Notes: generated by a model from the letters alone, not told the origin. A stretch of DNA of 64,000 bases from Diphasiastrum complanatum (GCA_029204225.1 CM055095.1:9950243-10014242), one strand, 5' to 3'; numbered from the stretch's first letter, positions 1-11,327 are shown. Program-made: numbers and translations.

Positions 1-1001
1 TCATCTGGTTTTAAGGGCTGTATGAGTGAAGGGCGTTTCTGAGGAGCTTCACTTTTGAATTTATCTTGATTCTTTCTTTTTAAAAATTTCTTTTTAAACT
101 TAAAGTCTTTCTGAGGAGGCTGCTCAGAAAGTGGCTACTGTCTCACCCTCTTCCTACCCACTGAATCATCATAGATTTGAGCATATCTGAGAGCTTGCTC
201 AAGGGTAGTAGGCGAGTTTCTCTGGACGTCTACTTTATATTTATCTTTGAGGCCACGGACAAATCCCCTGATTTTCTAATAATCATCCATATTTTTTATT
301 TTTAAAATTGGTTCTCGATACTGCGAGATATATTGGATGAGGGACTTGTCCATTATTGTTCTTTCCCAGGCTTCCCAGGCTCTATCAAGTTCATTTTCTG
401 GTAGGAATTCTCTTAGGAAAGGGTCTTCAAAAGCTTTCCATGACCAGGGAGTCTGCCCAGTCTCCTGGAGATTTAACCACCACTTATAGGCCATAGGCCC
501 TAAGGAAAGACTGGCCTCAATAGCTTGCAAATGGTCAGGGGTCTGTTTAAGAGCATGAATGTTCTTCCATTTGCTGAGGAAAGTTTGTAGGATATCTGCA
601 TTTCTATCATTCTCTTCCCCATTAAAAGTAGGAGGCTTTAAATTTTTAAAGACATTAGGTTGAGACCGTAAAGTCTCACCCGAAACTGATGGAAGTGGAG
701 AAGGGGACAACTGAGAAGTGGAGGGAAGGCTTCCCTTCGCGGAACTCAAAATCAAGCTCTTGAGTTCAGCGAACCAGTCATCCACACTGGACTTGAAATT
801 GGCTAATGCCAACTTCAGTTCATCCACTTCTGTTACCAACTGGAGAAACTGCTCCTTGGTGGTTCGTCGAGTTCTTCGGCGAACTATTCCTATTCTTCCA
901 TTTCCATGGGTTCTGTCCCTTTACTATTAGCCAAGGCTTCTGCTTCAAGTTCGTCGAACTCTCTCTCCAGGGGTTGATCAGGCCCCTGAGGAGTGGTCAT
1001 T
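1..1001 (-). pseudogene. Ty3/gypsy-type gag, degenerate, runs off the window edge
   Basis: Minus-strand gag-like reading frame. The longest open part (839 to 276) begins with a short coiled-coil-like stretch, then a Ser/Pro-rich linker, then the capsid core, with PPTFNGE, the Trp pair KWWLNL and LREFLPENE, typical of retrotransposon gag. After a stop near 276 the frame continues towards position 1 with KDKYKVDVQR and LEQALRYAQIYDD, also gag-like. A candidate start ATG lies near 1001 and the frame shifts before 839. Function known for the family: capsid of the intracellular virus-like particle. The zinc knuckle and pol would lie outside the window. Family identification is from motifs only. 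Confidence 0.8.
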
Positions 1002-1250
1002 TTCGGAACTAAAAGAGAGATACCTTAACTTCTGACTCCACTCCATGTGAACACACCGTCACTCCGTTCTCCCTCCGCACGTCGGGACCCAACTGGGGGC
1101 CCTATCCTGCTGACAGGGTCCCTAGACTGTGTTAGGCCAACATGGCTATGGACCGTGCTGGGGCACACTACTCACACTGTCTTGCCATGTTGGTCGTGTA
1201 CGCTGGACACGACCCTGACTGTGGTATCTGACCTATCTGTGTTCTCTAGG
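1002..1250. other. GC-rich junction between opposite-facing gypsy fragments
   Basis: About 250 bases richer in GC than their surroundings. They contain a short repeated theme (CATGGCTATGGACC, then later CTTGCCATGTTGG). No open frame that resembles a known protein was found. They sit between the minus-strand gag and the plus-strand integrase remnant and may be untranslated leader or LTR of the gag-bearing element. No Met-type primer site is visible. Confidence 0.35.
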
Positions 1251-2121
1251 GTTCGGCACTGGTTACGAGCTTGTAACAGTACTGCTTATCATTCTACTGT
1301 TGATGGGCAGACTGAGGTCCTTAATCGGATCCTTGAGAATTATCTTCGGCATTTTGTTTCACCTTCAGGGAAGGATTGGGATCAGCATTTATGTTTGGCA
1401 AAGTATAGCTAAAATAGAACTGTTAGAACCAACACTAGAGTTTCTCCTTTCCTATTGGCTCATGGGTATGGTCCTCTTTTGTCAGGGGTGCCTCTTCCTC
1501 CTGATGATACACCAGTCACCATTGCTTCTTTCTTATCAGGTGCTCGGGAGCCTATTGCTAGGGCTACTACTCATTTACAGCATGTCCAGCAGCGCTATTA
1601 AACTTCTGTTGATCGCCATCGTCGATGTTGAGTTTTAGGTTGGTGATATGGTTCATCTTCGGCTACGTTTTGCACGACATCATTTTGTTTAGGACCACGC
1701 TTCTACTGAGAAGCTTGCACCACGTTATTATGGGCCTTATCGTATTCTGGAGTGCCTCAGTCATGTTACATATCGTTTACAATTGCCTGCTTCTACACGT
1801 GCCTGTGATACCTTTCATGTCAGTCTGTTACGTGCTACCATTGAGGATGATGCTCATCGCGATCTCACATTTCCTACAGATCCTGAGCTGTTCTCTTTCT
1901 TACCAGCTGCCATTCACCGGGTTCGCCTTCAGATTAGTCGGCGCCGCCGGCAGGTTCAGTTTTTGGTACAGTGGAATGGTCGTCCTATTGAGGAGGCCAC
2001 ATGGGAGCCTATTGATTGTTTTTATCATACACCATCATTGGCAGATCAAGCTCGAGCCCTCATGGCATTGGTTATTTCATCTACCACGGATATCGTTGTA
2101 GATGTTCTCTCTACCTCGTGA
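1250..2121 (+). pseudogene. Ty3/gypsy integrase C-terminus with chromodomain (chromovirus relic)
   Basis: Plus-strand pol remnant broken by several stops and frame changes. Recognisable pieces in order: the integrase core end TAYHSTVDGQTEVLNR (near 1280-1330) and ENYLRHFV; then ARATTHLQHVQQRY; then the post-integrase block KLAPRYYGPYRILER; then a chromodomain, QVQFLVQWNGRPIEEATWEP, near 1950-2010. The chromodomain is what assigns this to the chromovirus lineage of Ty3/gypsy, whose integrase tail binds modified histones. Its last open segment (1783 to 2121) is intact. Nothing upstream of the integrase core remains on this strand. Confidence 0.85.
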
Positions 2122-2650
2122 TTCGGCTAGCCATGGCTATTTCTTTTTTGCGTCTACATCACATTAATGTAGTAGTTGCTTAGTACTTGCTTTACACTTG
2201 TATGCTGCTTGTGGGGTATCTGTTGTGATGACTTATGTCCTCTCCATCAATATTTCCATTAGTTCATGCTCTTTCAGTATTTAGCGTACTTACATTGTTA
2301 TTTTTGAGATAGTCATTATGCTTGCTAGCCGATGGAAGGCTTTGTTTTTCTGCAGGGGAGAGTTATGGACTCGGCTCATTACATTTGTTGCATCCATTCT
2401 TTTATTCTTTACTATGCATAAGCAAGCCTATGGGCTCTTTTTATTCATGTACCGGCCTTGGGCCCTATTTCGTCACATTTTTAGTACTTGATCATATTGA
2501 TTTGGAGTGGGGGTCCTCCTATTGGGGGGGCGCACTATTTTCCCTCCAAATCTTCTGCCTCCCTCTATTTTTTAATTCCTACATTGGGGCAGCATTGTAG
2601 TCTTTTATTCAGTTGATGATGATTGCTTTTCTTAGCCTCATTAAATATTC
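2122..2650. other. Non-coding stretch after the chromodomain
   Basis: T-rich, with only short frames. Probably the 3' untranslated region or a decayed LTR of the chromovirus fragment before it. No polypurine tract, primer site or terminal repeat could be identified. Confidence 0.3.
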
Positions 2651-2659
2651 TCTCTTTCA

Positions 2660-3262
2660 TGCTTTCTAGCCTAAGTCCTGCTTTCTAGCATAGCTAGTGA
2701 ATCTTGGCTTGTAACTCTTAGCCACATGCCAACAGTTTCCAAGCACCAAATCAAAGCGAGCCAAATGGGTAATCTCAAAATCTAACTCCTCTGTATATGG
2801 TTAGAGGCATACCCACAACCCTGGCATCCCACACTTCCGCACCCTTTCCATCAGCCATTTCGATTGTGTACTGGTACAAGAATGGTTGTGTGCTCACTCT
2901 TAACCGTTTCATCAAAGCGGAGTTAATGACATTATGTGAGGACCCGGTGTCAAATAGAATCAAAACATCTCTACCACACAGCTGTCCACGCATAACAGTC
3001 AAAGATGTGCAAGGGAACTGATACCCGTGTTGCGCCGCTTTCGATAACTGTGGCAAAGGAACCGAGTCCACCTTCCGAATCACCGACATGTTCATCAACC
3101 GTGGAGCACCTTGAGGTTCCTCTTGCTCCAACTCCTCGATCTTCATAGGATCTGCCTCCTCAACTTGCAATCTGTAGGTGGTCCGTGAGGGATTGCGAGG
3201 ACACTCCTTCCACCTATGCCACCCCAGACAACCAAAGCAAAGGTTCTCTTTCTTTGCCCGCT
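2660..3262 (-). pseudogene. Ty3/gypsy gag zinc knuckle plus retropepsin fragment
   Basis: Minus-strand frame. Reading from high to low coordinates: a knuckle-like CFGCLGWHRWKEC (CX2CX3HX4C, one residue shorter than the canonical CX2CX4HX4C), an acidic linker, then an aspartic protease core with the catalytic motif LFDTGSSHNVI (about 2970-2940), then a frameshift into DLVLGNCW, the end of the retropepsin fold. The open part runs 3170-2775 and stays open upstream into the knuckle, with a stop just before it. Reverse transcriptase is absent. A processed gag-pol polyprotein piece, now dead. Confidence 0.75.
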
Positions 3263-3364
3263 CCGAGCCCTACGGCAATAGCGTAGAAAAGGGTTGGCCC
3301 CCTTGGGCATTGGACGTCCCATACCGCCCTTTGCCTTTTGAGACGCCCGCAAAGATGGCTAGAA

Positions 3365-3757
3365 ACTCTCTTGTAGAAACTCGTGGACAGCCAAGAAGAA
3401 TAGTCAGTATTGCTTACAAAAGTGTCACATACAAATGGGATGCACACATATATATAGTCCAAGATGACTATCTAACTTCATGACTATTGGCTATCCAACT
3501 ACTTGACTATTGACTATTCAACTTTCTATAAGTTACATAAAAAGAATAAGGTACCTCCAATATGTCAAGTTGGGGTACTTAATGTCACAATTAGGCCTAG
3601 TGGACCCATAAGTCCCTACCAAGTTAATTTCATACTAACTTAGCTAACTCTAAGTTTAGTAGGCCTAATATAATAAATGGCCATGGTTACACAACTCTCG
3701 ACCTTTTGGGTCAAAGTAACCTATGGTAATGTAAGCAATTCCATTTACATTCCAACA
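3365..3757 (-). repeat. Probable 3' LTR of copia element C1
   Basis: On the minus strand the block starts TGTTGGAATG directly after a purine tract (AAGGAGGG, 3758-3770), the normal polypurine tract/LTR arrangement. The far end near 3365 is an estimate. It lies immediately downstream of the copia pol relic on the same strand. The matching 5' LTR is not seen in the window. Confidence 0.55.
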
Positions 3758-3875
3758 CCCTCCTTAAATGGAAATGCATAACCTAACATGAAGTAACTTC
3801 TTGAAAGAGAAAAATGCAATTTGTTGTCCGAACTTCATGTCGCCAGATAGACTTCACACCGAAGTAGTCGAAATC

Positions 3876-4892
3876 TCATCCCCAATCATGTCCAACATAT
3901 AAAAGGAAAAGAATGCGTAATAATGAAGCATCAAGTCGAAGGGTGAGGATTTGCATGTTCCATCCGAAGTAGGGAACTAACATAAACTCAACAATAAGTC
4001 GAAACATGGACTTGTAATCCGTCATAGGCTCCCACATCATTCGAAAATACTTCTTATCATAAGGGCAATAAAAAAGAGTAACAAACTCTTTTGACATCAC
4101 ATCCTCCCGAACCTTATCATCAATGACTTGCTCACATAGAATAGGCAATGTACCAACATCATGATGAAGAGTAAGTGTAGAACCAAAAAAATCAGCAAGA
4201 GGTACTGATTTTAAAAAGGCATGTGCCTTCTCTTCGTAGTAAGACATTTCTTTGTTGTCCTGCAAAGTCTCCAATAGCCAACAAGAAATTGTTATGGGCT
4301 GTTCAACACTTTGCTGCCGAAAGTGTTCCCAGCATGGACCATGTTGTCCATAATCTTCCGCAGGCTGTTCCTGAAGCATAATGGACTGCTCATGATGTAA
4401 GATGGGCTGTAAATGACCAAAAGAAGATGACTGAACCTGCTGTCCAACGTCTTCATCATAAAAATTTGGCAACCTATCAAGAGATGCATCAACGAGGGTG
4501 TCATCAAAGCTGTCCCTCGAAGAGGTATGAGATGACATAGAAGATTCTTCAAGTAATGAAAAATTCTCTCCAATCAAATGCTCACTCTTAACACTTTGAA
4601 CAAAAGTACTAATTGACACATGTTGACTCCCTCCTCGATTAATACAAAAAGGTTCCAAAGAGTGCTTGAATTTTTCAGCCTTTGCTAAAACATCAAATTC
4701 AAAAGGTTTCGCATGAAACTGATCAATAATGCATCCATCATATGCATCAACTTGCGGTGACTTGAAAAAAAAAGATTGTTTCAACATCTGCTCAATGTAT
4801 CGTTGTTGAGAAATGAAAATTCCAGCCCCATGTGGAAGATCAACAAGAACCCAAGTGTGGCTCTTCATGAGTGAGTTGTACTCCTCTTGCAT
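3876..4892 (-). pseudogene. Chimeric 338-residue ORF in copia element C1
   Basis: An open frame of 338 residues within a copia element. Residues 1-23 (MQEEYNSLMKSHTWVLVDLP) are the start of the copia reverse transcriptase region. They join directly to GIFISQQRYIEQML, which in copia pol lies far downstream in the reverse transcriptase, so the catalytic core with YVDD is missing. Residues about 150-230 are a diverged second copy of the tail of the neighbouring integrase ORF (QPILHHEQ, EDYGQHGP, WLLETLQDNK against QPIVHQEK, EDIGQQGP, WLLQTLQDNK). The last 100 residues (DKKYFRMMWEP, FMLVPYFGW) are not recognised and may be captured host sequence. Whether it is expressed is unknown. Confidence 0.6.
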
Positions 4893-4942
4893 CGCATCCT
4901 CCCAACATTTTACTCCTCTGGCCTGCTCATAAAAAACAGGTT

Positions 4943-5883
4943 CTACTGCACCATCCTCAATAGAAATAAGAGCAAAATAGTAGAGGCACGAGTCTTCCCT
5001 TCATAGAAATGATCCACTTTGTTGTCCTGCAAAGTCTGCAACAACCATTTAGGAACTGGTTTGGGCTGTCCAACAGCCTTACCTTTGTCAACACTTTGTT
5101 GTCCAAAGTGTTCCGAACTTGGACCTTGTTGTCCAATGTTTTCCAAACTTGGACCTTGTTGTCCAATGTCTTCAACAGGCTGCTCTTCACCATAAATAGG
5201 TTTTTCTTGATGAACTATGGGCTGCAAAATTGAAGGACTGATGGGCTGTCCATTAGAAGTAGATGGCAGTCCCTTCTCTTCATAATTAGATGGCAAAACC
5301 AAATCTGGAAATATTTCAACATATGCATCATGGGGGAAGTCCCCTTTCATGACATGAGTGGGTGCAACATCATAGGAGGTCTTTTCATCAAAATGAACAT
5401 CACGACTCACTTTGATTTTATTAGTATCCATATTAAACAACCTATAGCCCTTGCTTTCACTACTATAGGCAACAAATATGCATTTAACTCCTTTATCATC
5501 AAGCATGGTTCTTAGCTTATCAGGAATGAAAGCATAAGCCGTGCAACCAAAGATGCGTAAGTGAGAAACACTAGGCTTCTTACCATACCAAACTTCATAA
5601 GGAGTTAATACCTTCAAGGCTTTCGTAGGACACCGATTACTAATGTAAGCCGCCGTTATGATCGCTTCAACCCAAAACTTGTGAGGTAGGCCCTTTGCCT
5701 TGAGCATGCATCAAGCCATCTCCATAATAGTGCGATTCTTTTTTTCGGCAACACCATTTTGTTGAGGTGTGTAAGGGGTTGTCATTTGATAATGGATACC
5801 TTTGCTTTGAAGATAAGTACCGAACGTATTCTTTATATATTCCCCTCCTCGGTCGGTACGTAAGATAAAAGAGTGCCCAAACG
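4943..5883 (-). pseudogene. Ty1/copia integrase, C-terminal half (element C1)
   Basis: Two overlapping minus-strand frames. The upstream one (to 5883, where it is cut by a solo LTR) holds the end of the integrase catalytic core in shifted frames (TPQQNGVAEKKNRTIMEMA can be read across them). The downstream one (5707-4943) has LPHKFWVEAIITAAYISNRC, HLRIFGCTAYAFIPD and RDVHFDE, diagnostic of copia integrase. Its tail is a low-complexity linker with repeated DIGQQGPSLEN / NIGQQGPSSEH units. Role in the family: inserting the cDNA into the host genome. Dead through frameshift and truncation. Confidence 0.85.
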
Positions 5884-7275
5884 ATCATTGATCTAGGGTT
5901 TGGTGAAACCAACTTTGGTTCTACGTCTGCTCATCTGATACCTGCAGGAATCACAAACTTAGACAACCAATTTGTTTGAAGAACGTCTACAACGGGCTTC
6001 CGGCTGATCTCCAGCAAAGGGTAACCAATCCTGTCATAATTTCAAGTTCAGATGTTAAGTTCAATAATTTGAAGTCATTGAAGACTTGGCCATCTTCAAG
6101 GACTTCCACGAAATTAGCATTTAGAACAAGTCTGCAGAAATACATTACTTTTGCGACAGTCTGCAAAAATACTCTAAGTGTCGCAACAGTCTGCAGAAAT
6201 GAACTATGTTTTCAACAGCTTCGGCTTTTTTGCATTCCCCCAAAATGCGACACTTGCATAGTTCAAAAGTTTAAACTTGTGCAGTTCAAAAATTTAACTG
6301 TTTTTAACAGCTTCGGCTTTTTCACATTTTCCCGAAAAATGTGAAGAGAGAGAAAATTTCCGAAGGTCATCTATTTTCATAAGTTAAACTGTTTGAAGGG
6401 CACCTTCGGCTTTTTCGCAAAATCCCGAAGAGAGAAAAATGTCGAAGGTCATCTATTTTGAACGAGGAACGTTCCCAGTCACTTCCCGAAATTTGCGAAG
6501 TGAGAGAAAACCACTTCACGTAAAATGCGAAGTGAGAGAATTTGTGACGTACTCGTCCGCGTCAACGATGCTAAATTATTGACCGTATATATACTGTGTA
6601 CAGTTGTCACAAAAGCCATATGTTTCCAAGTACAACGGCTTTCCTAATTAGGTGACAAGCATTCAATGTAATTAATACACGGACGAAATCTATAAATAGA
6701 TCGTCCAAGCACAGATTAGTGGTTGCTTCGTCCATGAGACACATTATTTGAGCATCCCAATTACGCCGTCATTTTGGTTGTAATTGTTATTTGTATTGTG
6801 ATATAGCAGCAGCTTGCTTTTATCTGTGTACAACGTAGATGAATGCATGTTGTGATTGAATGCACTTTCATTGTTGTTTGATCGCGCTTGTTTACTCACT
6901 CTGATCAGAACACGGACGTCTACGACTCCTCAGTTTTTTATCAGACGATGGCTGTCTTTGACACCTGAGGAACTCGCGTTATCATACTGCTCTTCCATTT
7001 ATTTCAGAACTATACTTCATGTTATATCTGATTTCAGTAGTACCACATACAAACCATCTCTAATCTCTTCGGTGGACTGTACTCTTGTTTCATAGTATGA
7101 ATTAATTTTTAAGATCCTGTTGGGCGATTAGAACACTTAAAGCTGTGCTTACACTTAACATAAGCTGTCTATTAGACTGTTTTTGCATTTAGCAGCTGAT
7201 TAGAACGGGAGAGCTGTTCCGCAATATTCATGCTCTCTTCTCTGTTCGCATTCTTCTATCTCCCTTGCCCCATCA
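5884..7275 (+). repeat. Truncated solo LTR of copia family A
   Basis: About 1.39 kb that matches, in opposite orientation, the two LTRs of the element at 49.9-56.0 kb (for example the shared block around CAACTTTGGTTCTACGTCTG). The first 90 or so bases of the LTR are missing. The far end is ...GCCCCATCA, the same terminal sequence as the 54,745 end of the 5' LTR. No primer site follows, so it is solo. Internally it has repeated CTTCGGC-TTTTTCGCA modules (6300-6520). It interrupts the C1 integrase. Confidence 0.8.
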
Positions 7276-7339
7276 CCATGTAGCCTGAAGATTAAATCAA
7301 AAAAAAATTGTTAAGTAATGAGCATCTTGAAAACAGAAG

Positions 7340-7620
7340 GCCGACAACATGATCGGACCTTCACATTTTTCCCTTTAAGTTTTTTCTTTGTGCCTTAAAT
7401 GATTTAAGGCACCTTTGCTTTTTCCGCCTTCTTCGCCTTTTTCGTGCCTTCACAAAAAATGCGACACACTGGCCAGAATGACTTAGAAACCATTCTGGAC
7501 CACCTTCGCCTTTTTTGCCCCTTCGCGAAAAATACAACAGAGTGGCCATAATGACTTAGAAACCATTTCTGGACCACCTTCGCCTTTTTCGCCCCTTTTT
7601 CACGTGCTAACTATAACATT
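7340..7620. repeat. Short tandem repeat, about 75-bp unit
   Basis: Two good copies and a partial third of a unit containing TGGCCAGAATGACTTAGAAACC and CACCTTCGCCTTTTTC. The copies start near 7465 and 7540. No coding potential. Origin unknown; the CTTCGCCTTTTTCG theme resembles modules in the adjacent family A LTR. Confidence 0.6.
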
Positions 7621-7639
7621 TCTTGCATTTCACACAAGA

Positions 7640-8800
7640 AATCCGCTACTTTCTGAACTTTAACTGACTCAGTTTCAACCGTTATCAGAGATCTAGGTTG
7701 AAATCCATACATAAGCATAAACGAACTATACTCAGTAATGCTTACTATTGTTACAAGTAGACTCAATCAATGGAAGATATCTTATCCAACGAGATTGCCA
7801 TAAGGAGACTGATGCACAAAACATCCAACCTTTTCACCACTCACGTTACCCTCTCTTGAAAGTCAAATATAGACTGGAACTCGAACTATGATTCGTCAAT
7901 CACAATTTACCGTATTCTTATTCTATACTTGAAAATAAGAGAACGTGAATGTAACTACTCTTAAAGACATGAGAGTTGCTCCACAAAAATCCTTTCCACT
8001 GGAAAAGTTCCAGATTTATGCAAATTTACTCTCCTTACGATGCCAATAAAGGACTGTAGTCTCCTACTTCTTCACTCTAGACATGGCACAACATGTCATT
8101 CCAAGGTCAAAGTTGAATCTAGAACACATCTAGACCCCAATATACTTAAGTTCTAATCTAGAATAACTTAAGATTTACCACACTTCATTACTGAAGCCAT
8201 GGGCTTTTGGTTCCACCAATTATCCAACTCCAACTGAGTTTTCCAAGATAATTTTATTTTCAAACGAAAAATAATTAGAACCAAAAGTTCCTACATATCT
8301 TATGTAAATCACCCACTACCTTAGTCAAAATAACTCATAATGGCTGTGACTTACAAACAATACAACTTAACTACAATATCAACAGATAATGATATCTTGT
8401 AGACTCGCCCAACAACTTAGGCGCTTTCTATTGTCTTTACCTAAATAAACATAACCAATTTGGTTAACCGGTCAACTATGACCCAAATTGCAACATTCTT
8501 GTTTATTCGTACACGGTAAACCAACTACAAAATCCATTAAGATACTATCCCACCACTTAGTAGGATTATCTAATGGATGCAACAGCCCACCAGCCTTCAC
8601 GCATTCCGCATTACTCCACTGGCACTGTTATCAGTTCAACATATAAGATTCTACGAAAGGCATTAACTTTGGCCAAAAGAAAATCCTCCGTACCAAATCT
8701 ATGCACCAAGAGAGAAATTGTCATAAGACACTTCTCAACAATATGCCCATGTTTGTTGACTAGCTTATGCATGCAAATAAATTCATTCCACTAACCTCAT
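7640..8800 (-). pseudogene. Ty3/gypsy integrase, heavily degraded
   Basis: Minus-strand relic with many stops and frame changes. The clearest block, near 8590-8470, reads GLLHPLDNPTKWWDSILMDF followed by VVGLP, the classic segment just before the gypsy integrase catalytic core. Further down, near 7770-7690, a block matches the NNSKH / FVYAYVWI region that follows the core. Parallel blocks exist in the gypsy relic at 19.7-20.7 kb, which supports the identification. No open frame of useful length is left. Confidence 0.65.
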
Positions 8801-9342
8801 AGTGAATCCACAGGATTAAGACATGATCCCACTATGAGTCAATACATAGCATATCTCCACAGATCATACCCAATCTGTATATATTAGATGCCTAACTGAG
8901 AATCCTGTAACCCAGTTAACATGAGAGAGTATATCTCTCCAAGAGTGCTCTTTTTTCCATCGAATAGGAACCCAAAATCTTGATCAGAGATTTTTTCCTA
9001 AATCAATATATCATTTGCTAAAAATTTCTTTTTTTGCATCAACTCCTAGTTCTCACTAGCTCAAGTTGATCAAACCACCAAGGGACCACCTAAACAACCC
9101 TTTCTTGTAATAGGATCACCTAATACCAACCTGACTGGTTCATAATTAGTGACTCCCTATTCATACAAGAATTGCTTAAAAAACTTTCCCATATATCTTC
9201 TAACTGGATTTCTTAACAATCCTTAGAAGATCCCAACAATAACCAAAATATCCTATTCATTCTGATTCAAAACCAAGTCCTTCAACTCTAATAGTTCCAT
9301 CAATTGGAAAAGCTTGCCTTTGAAATTTGGTTAAAGACATTC
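8801..9342. other. No gene recognised; probable retroelement debris
   Basis: AT-rich, without a convincing reading frame on either strand. It lies between a gypsy integrase relic and a copia protease relic, both on the minus strand, and is probably decayed pol sequence of one of them. Confidence 0.3.
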
Positions 9343-9980
9343 CTAATATTGAGCTAACTCCAAAGAATGTGAACTTGAAGCAACAAGACAAAAAGATGAT
9401 GAAGCTCTTCGCTCATAGGTATCCATAAGGAACAATCCACCACGTAATGTTCCCGAAGCAATGATCATAAGAGATCTCTTTGGGTCTTTGATAAGACATT
9501 TGTCTTCTTTGAATTCCACAACCAATCCTTGGTTCATAATTATAGACACCGAAATCAGATTCTTTTTTATTTTTGGAACATAAAGTACATTACGAATGTA
9601 CTTCTCCTCACCATTGGGTAAGATAATGGGGATCACTCCAATACCTTTGATAGGATAAGAGGTGTTCTCAACACCTTGAAGTTTGCTTCCATCATGCACT
9701 TTCACAAGCTTTGTGAAGACTTCTTTGTTATAAGTCATATGGCGTGTGGCACCGCTATCAATCACCCAATCAATAGATGAAAAAACAGCAACTTGTAAAG
9801 CTGAAGATGAGCTGTTTTCTGCTGAAAAACCAGCAAGATTTGAAGTGGCAGAAATCTCATCTTTAGGAGAGATGAGATTATTAGTGACAAAAGCATAATC
9901 ATTATTGAAAAGATTATCCTCCTTTCCAAATTGTTGTTCCAAAGTAATGATTGCGGTACTTGTATCGTTACCTTTCTGCA
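9343..9980 (-). pseudogene. Ty1/copia protease and pre-integrase fragment
   Basis: Open minus-strand frame. It contains the copia aspartic protease motif WVIDSGATRHMT, followed by VPKIKKNLISVS and GLVVEFKEDKCLIKD, the usual block between copia protease and the integrase zinc-binding region. The upstream end of the frame (about 9980) fuses in frame with sequence belonging to a gypsy-type gag leader, so the junction looks like an insertion or recombination scar. The integrase does not follow. Confidence 0.8.
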
Positions 9981-10261
9981 TCAGTGTTCCGCATAGCAAC
10001 CGCTCCAGTATATTTTGGCGGCTTAAGATCCTTAATTGAGGGTAATTTCCGCGTCTTCGATGGAAGTTCGACTTCTTTTTCAACTGTCACAGGTTCAGCG
10101 ACTACCATAGCCGTTCCACTGACTCTCTCCGGTTCCTGTGGGGATTCGGTCAACTTCAATTGTTCAAGAATTTGCTATAGCACTATCTCCATGGCGTCAA
10201 CCTTGGCTGCCACCTCCTCAATTCTCAGTATCTTAGTGCTAGAACCCTCCAACGGATCCAT
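9981..10261 (-). pseudogene. Start of a retroelement gag behind a tRNA-Met primer site
   Basis: Reads from ATG at 10,261 on the minus strand: MDPLEGSSTKILRIEEVAAK, one stop, then an acidic stretch ending in PSIKDLKPPKYTGA, a motif common at the start of gypsy capsid domains. The leader between primer site and ATG is about 150 bases. It is truncated by the copia fragment at about 9980. Assignment to gypsy is likely but rests on one short motif. Confidence 0.55.
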
Positions 10262-10413
10262 ATTTACAATGTTAGAAACCTGTCCACTTGCTTCGAGGTC
10301 GAAATTCTAAGTAAACAAGGGTTCCCGATTCGGTTCCGCAGGTCTAAAAATCTGATCCCAATTCTGAGTTCGAAATCTGATTTTTGCAACCTTCTTCCGA
10401 ACGTAAACCTTCC

Positions 10414-10426
10414 CTCTGATACCAAA
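10414..10426 (-). promoter_or_regulatory. tRNA-Met primer binding site, minus strand
   Basis: On the minus strand TTGGTATCAGAGGG follows directly after an LTR end ...GCCTGACA. TGGTATCAGAG matches the 3' end of plant initiator tRNA-Met over 11 bases. Confidence 0.75.
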
Positions 10427-10668
10427 TGTCAGGCTCTCCCTATACTCCTAACCAACACCCGGCCAAAACATGCACTGATCACCACAACTTTTAAACCTAT
10501 TTGATTCCCTGTAAGCACATAGCATCAACACTAACACACAGTGGAGCTGGCTGCGTCGTCTCCTCCCAGCCTTTGCTGCATAGATCACGATCATGAATGC
10601 CTCTCTCTAGGCTCTCTTATCCATGACCCTCAAGCACCCCTCAACCTTGACCCTTCCTATCGTCGACA
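10427..10668 (-). repeat. 5' LTR of the minus-strand element
   Basis: Ends (minus strand) ...GCCTGACA next to the primer site. The start near 10,668 is inferred from similarity to the LTR-like block at about 61,250-61,400 (shared GGGGTGCTTGAGGG and GGCTGGGAGGAGAC). About 240 bases. Same family as that fragment in GCP1 intron 2. Confidence 0.5.
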
Positions 10669-11115
10669 CATGGGAAATTCCATGCACAGTCGACGCTCGC
10701 CACTCGGTAGTACTCTGCCACATAGGCAAACACGTAGGTTGAAATGTGTCACTCATTCACCAGACCAAGTGTCCTAGTGAGCATATGACATGTGTCATGT
10801 TTGACCGGTCAACCCTAACATGTGTCACTCATTCACTGGACCAAATGTCCAAGTGAGCATGACAAGTGTCAATTGACCAGTCAACCCTCCTACAAAATAG
10901 GTGGTCAGTGCAACCACTCCTAATTAGTGACCCACTACCCTATACCAAAGCTCAGCATGCGACTCGGAGGCACAATAACTCAGATATCCATTTTATTCTG
11001 AGTTAGAGCTCAAAAATTAATTTGAGTTTGAATATGATAGGCACAGTACATTGCATTAAAAAAATCCGATCATTTCGGTTTTCCCAAAAATCCGATCGCT
11101 TCGGTTTTCCCAACA
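10669..11115 (+). repeat. 5' LTR of a plus-strand element
   Basis: Ends ...TTTTCCCAACA at 11,115, directly before a plus-strand primer site. It contains a tandem duplication of about 70 bases (ACATGTGTC-ACTCATTCA...GTGAGCAT; copies begin near 10,745 and 10,818) and a shorter one near 11,065-11,110 (AATCCGATC-TTCGGTTTTCC). The left end is unresolved. Confidence 0.45.
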
Positions 11116-11127
11116 AGGTATCAGAGC
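11116..11127 (+). promoter_or_regulatory. tRNA-Met primer binding site, plus strand
   Basis: AGGTATCAGAGC, 11 of 12 bases matching the plant initiator tRNA-Met complement, immediately after CCCAACA. A short leader with candidate ATGs follows before the element is cut by DNA-transposon sequence near 11,330. Confidence 0.65.
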
Positions 11128-11327
11128 AAGCTTAAGTTTCGAAATGAAGAAGCATACAATATCAAAACGTTTCTTGTTCTGACATAGTGTAAGCATTAAC
11201 TAATTGTCTTTGTCATTTAGTTTAGTCTATTATCTGCAGTTACTAGTCTCAAATCTCCACATGGATTTTCAATCGAAAGCTGGTCTGATTGTATATATTT
11301 TTGTAAAAAATAAATAAAAAAAAAATT

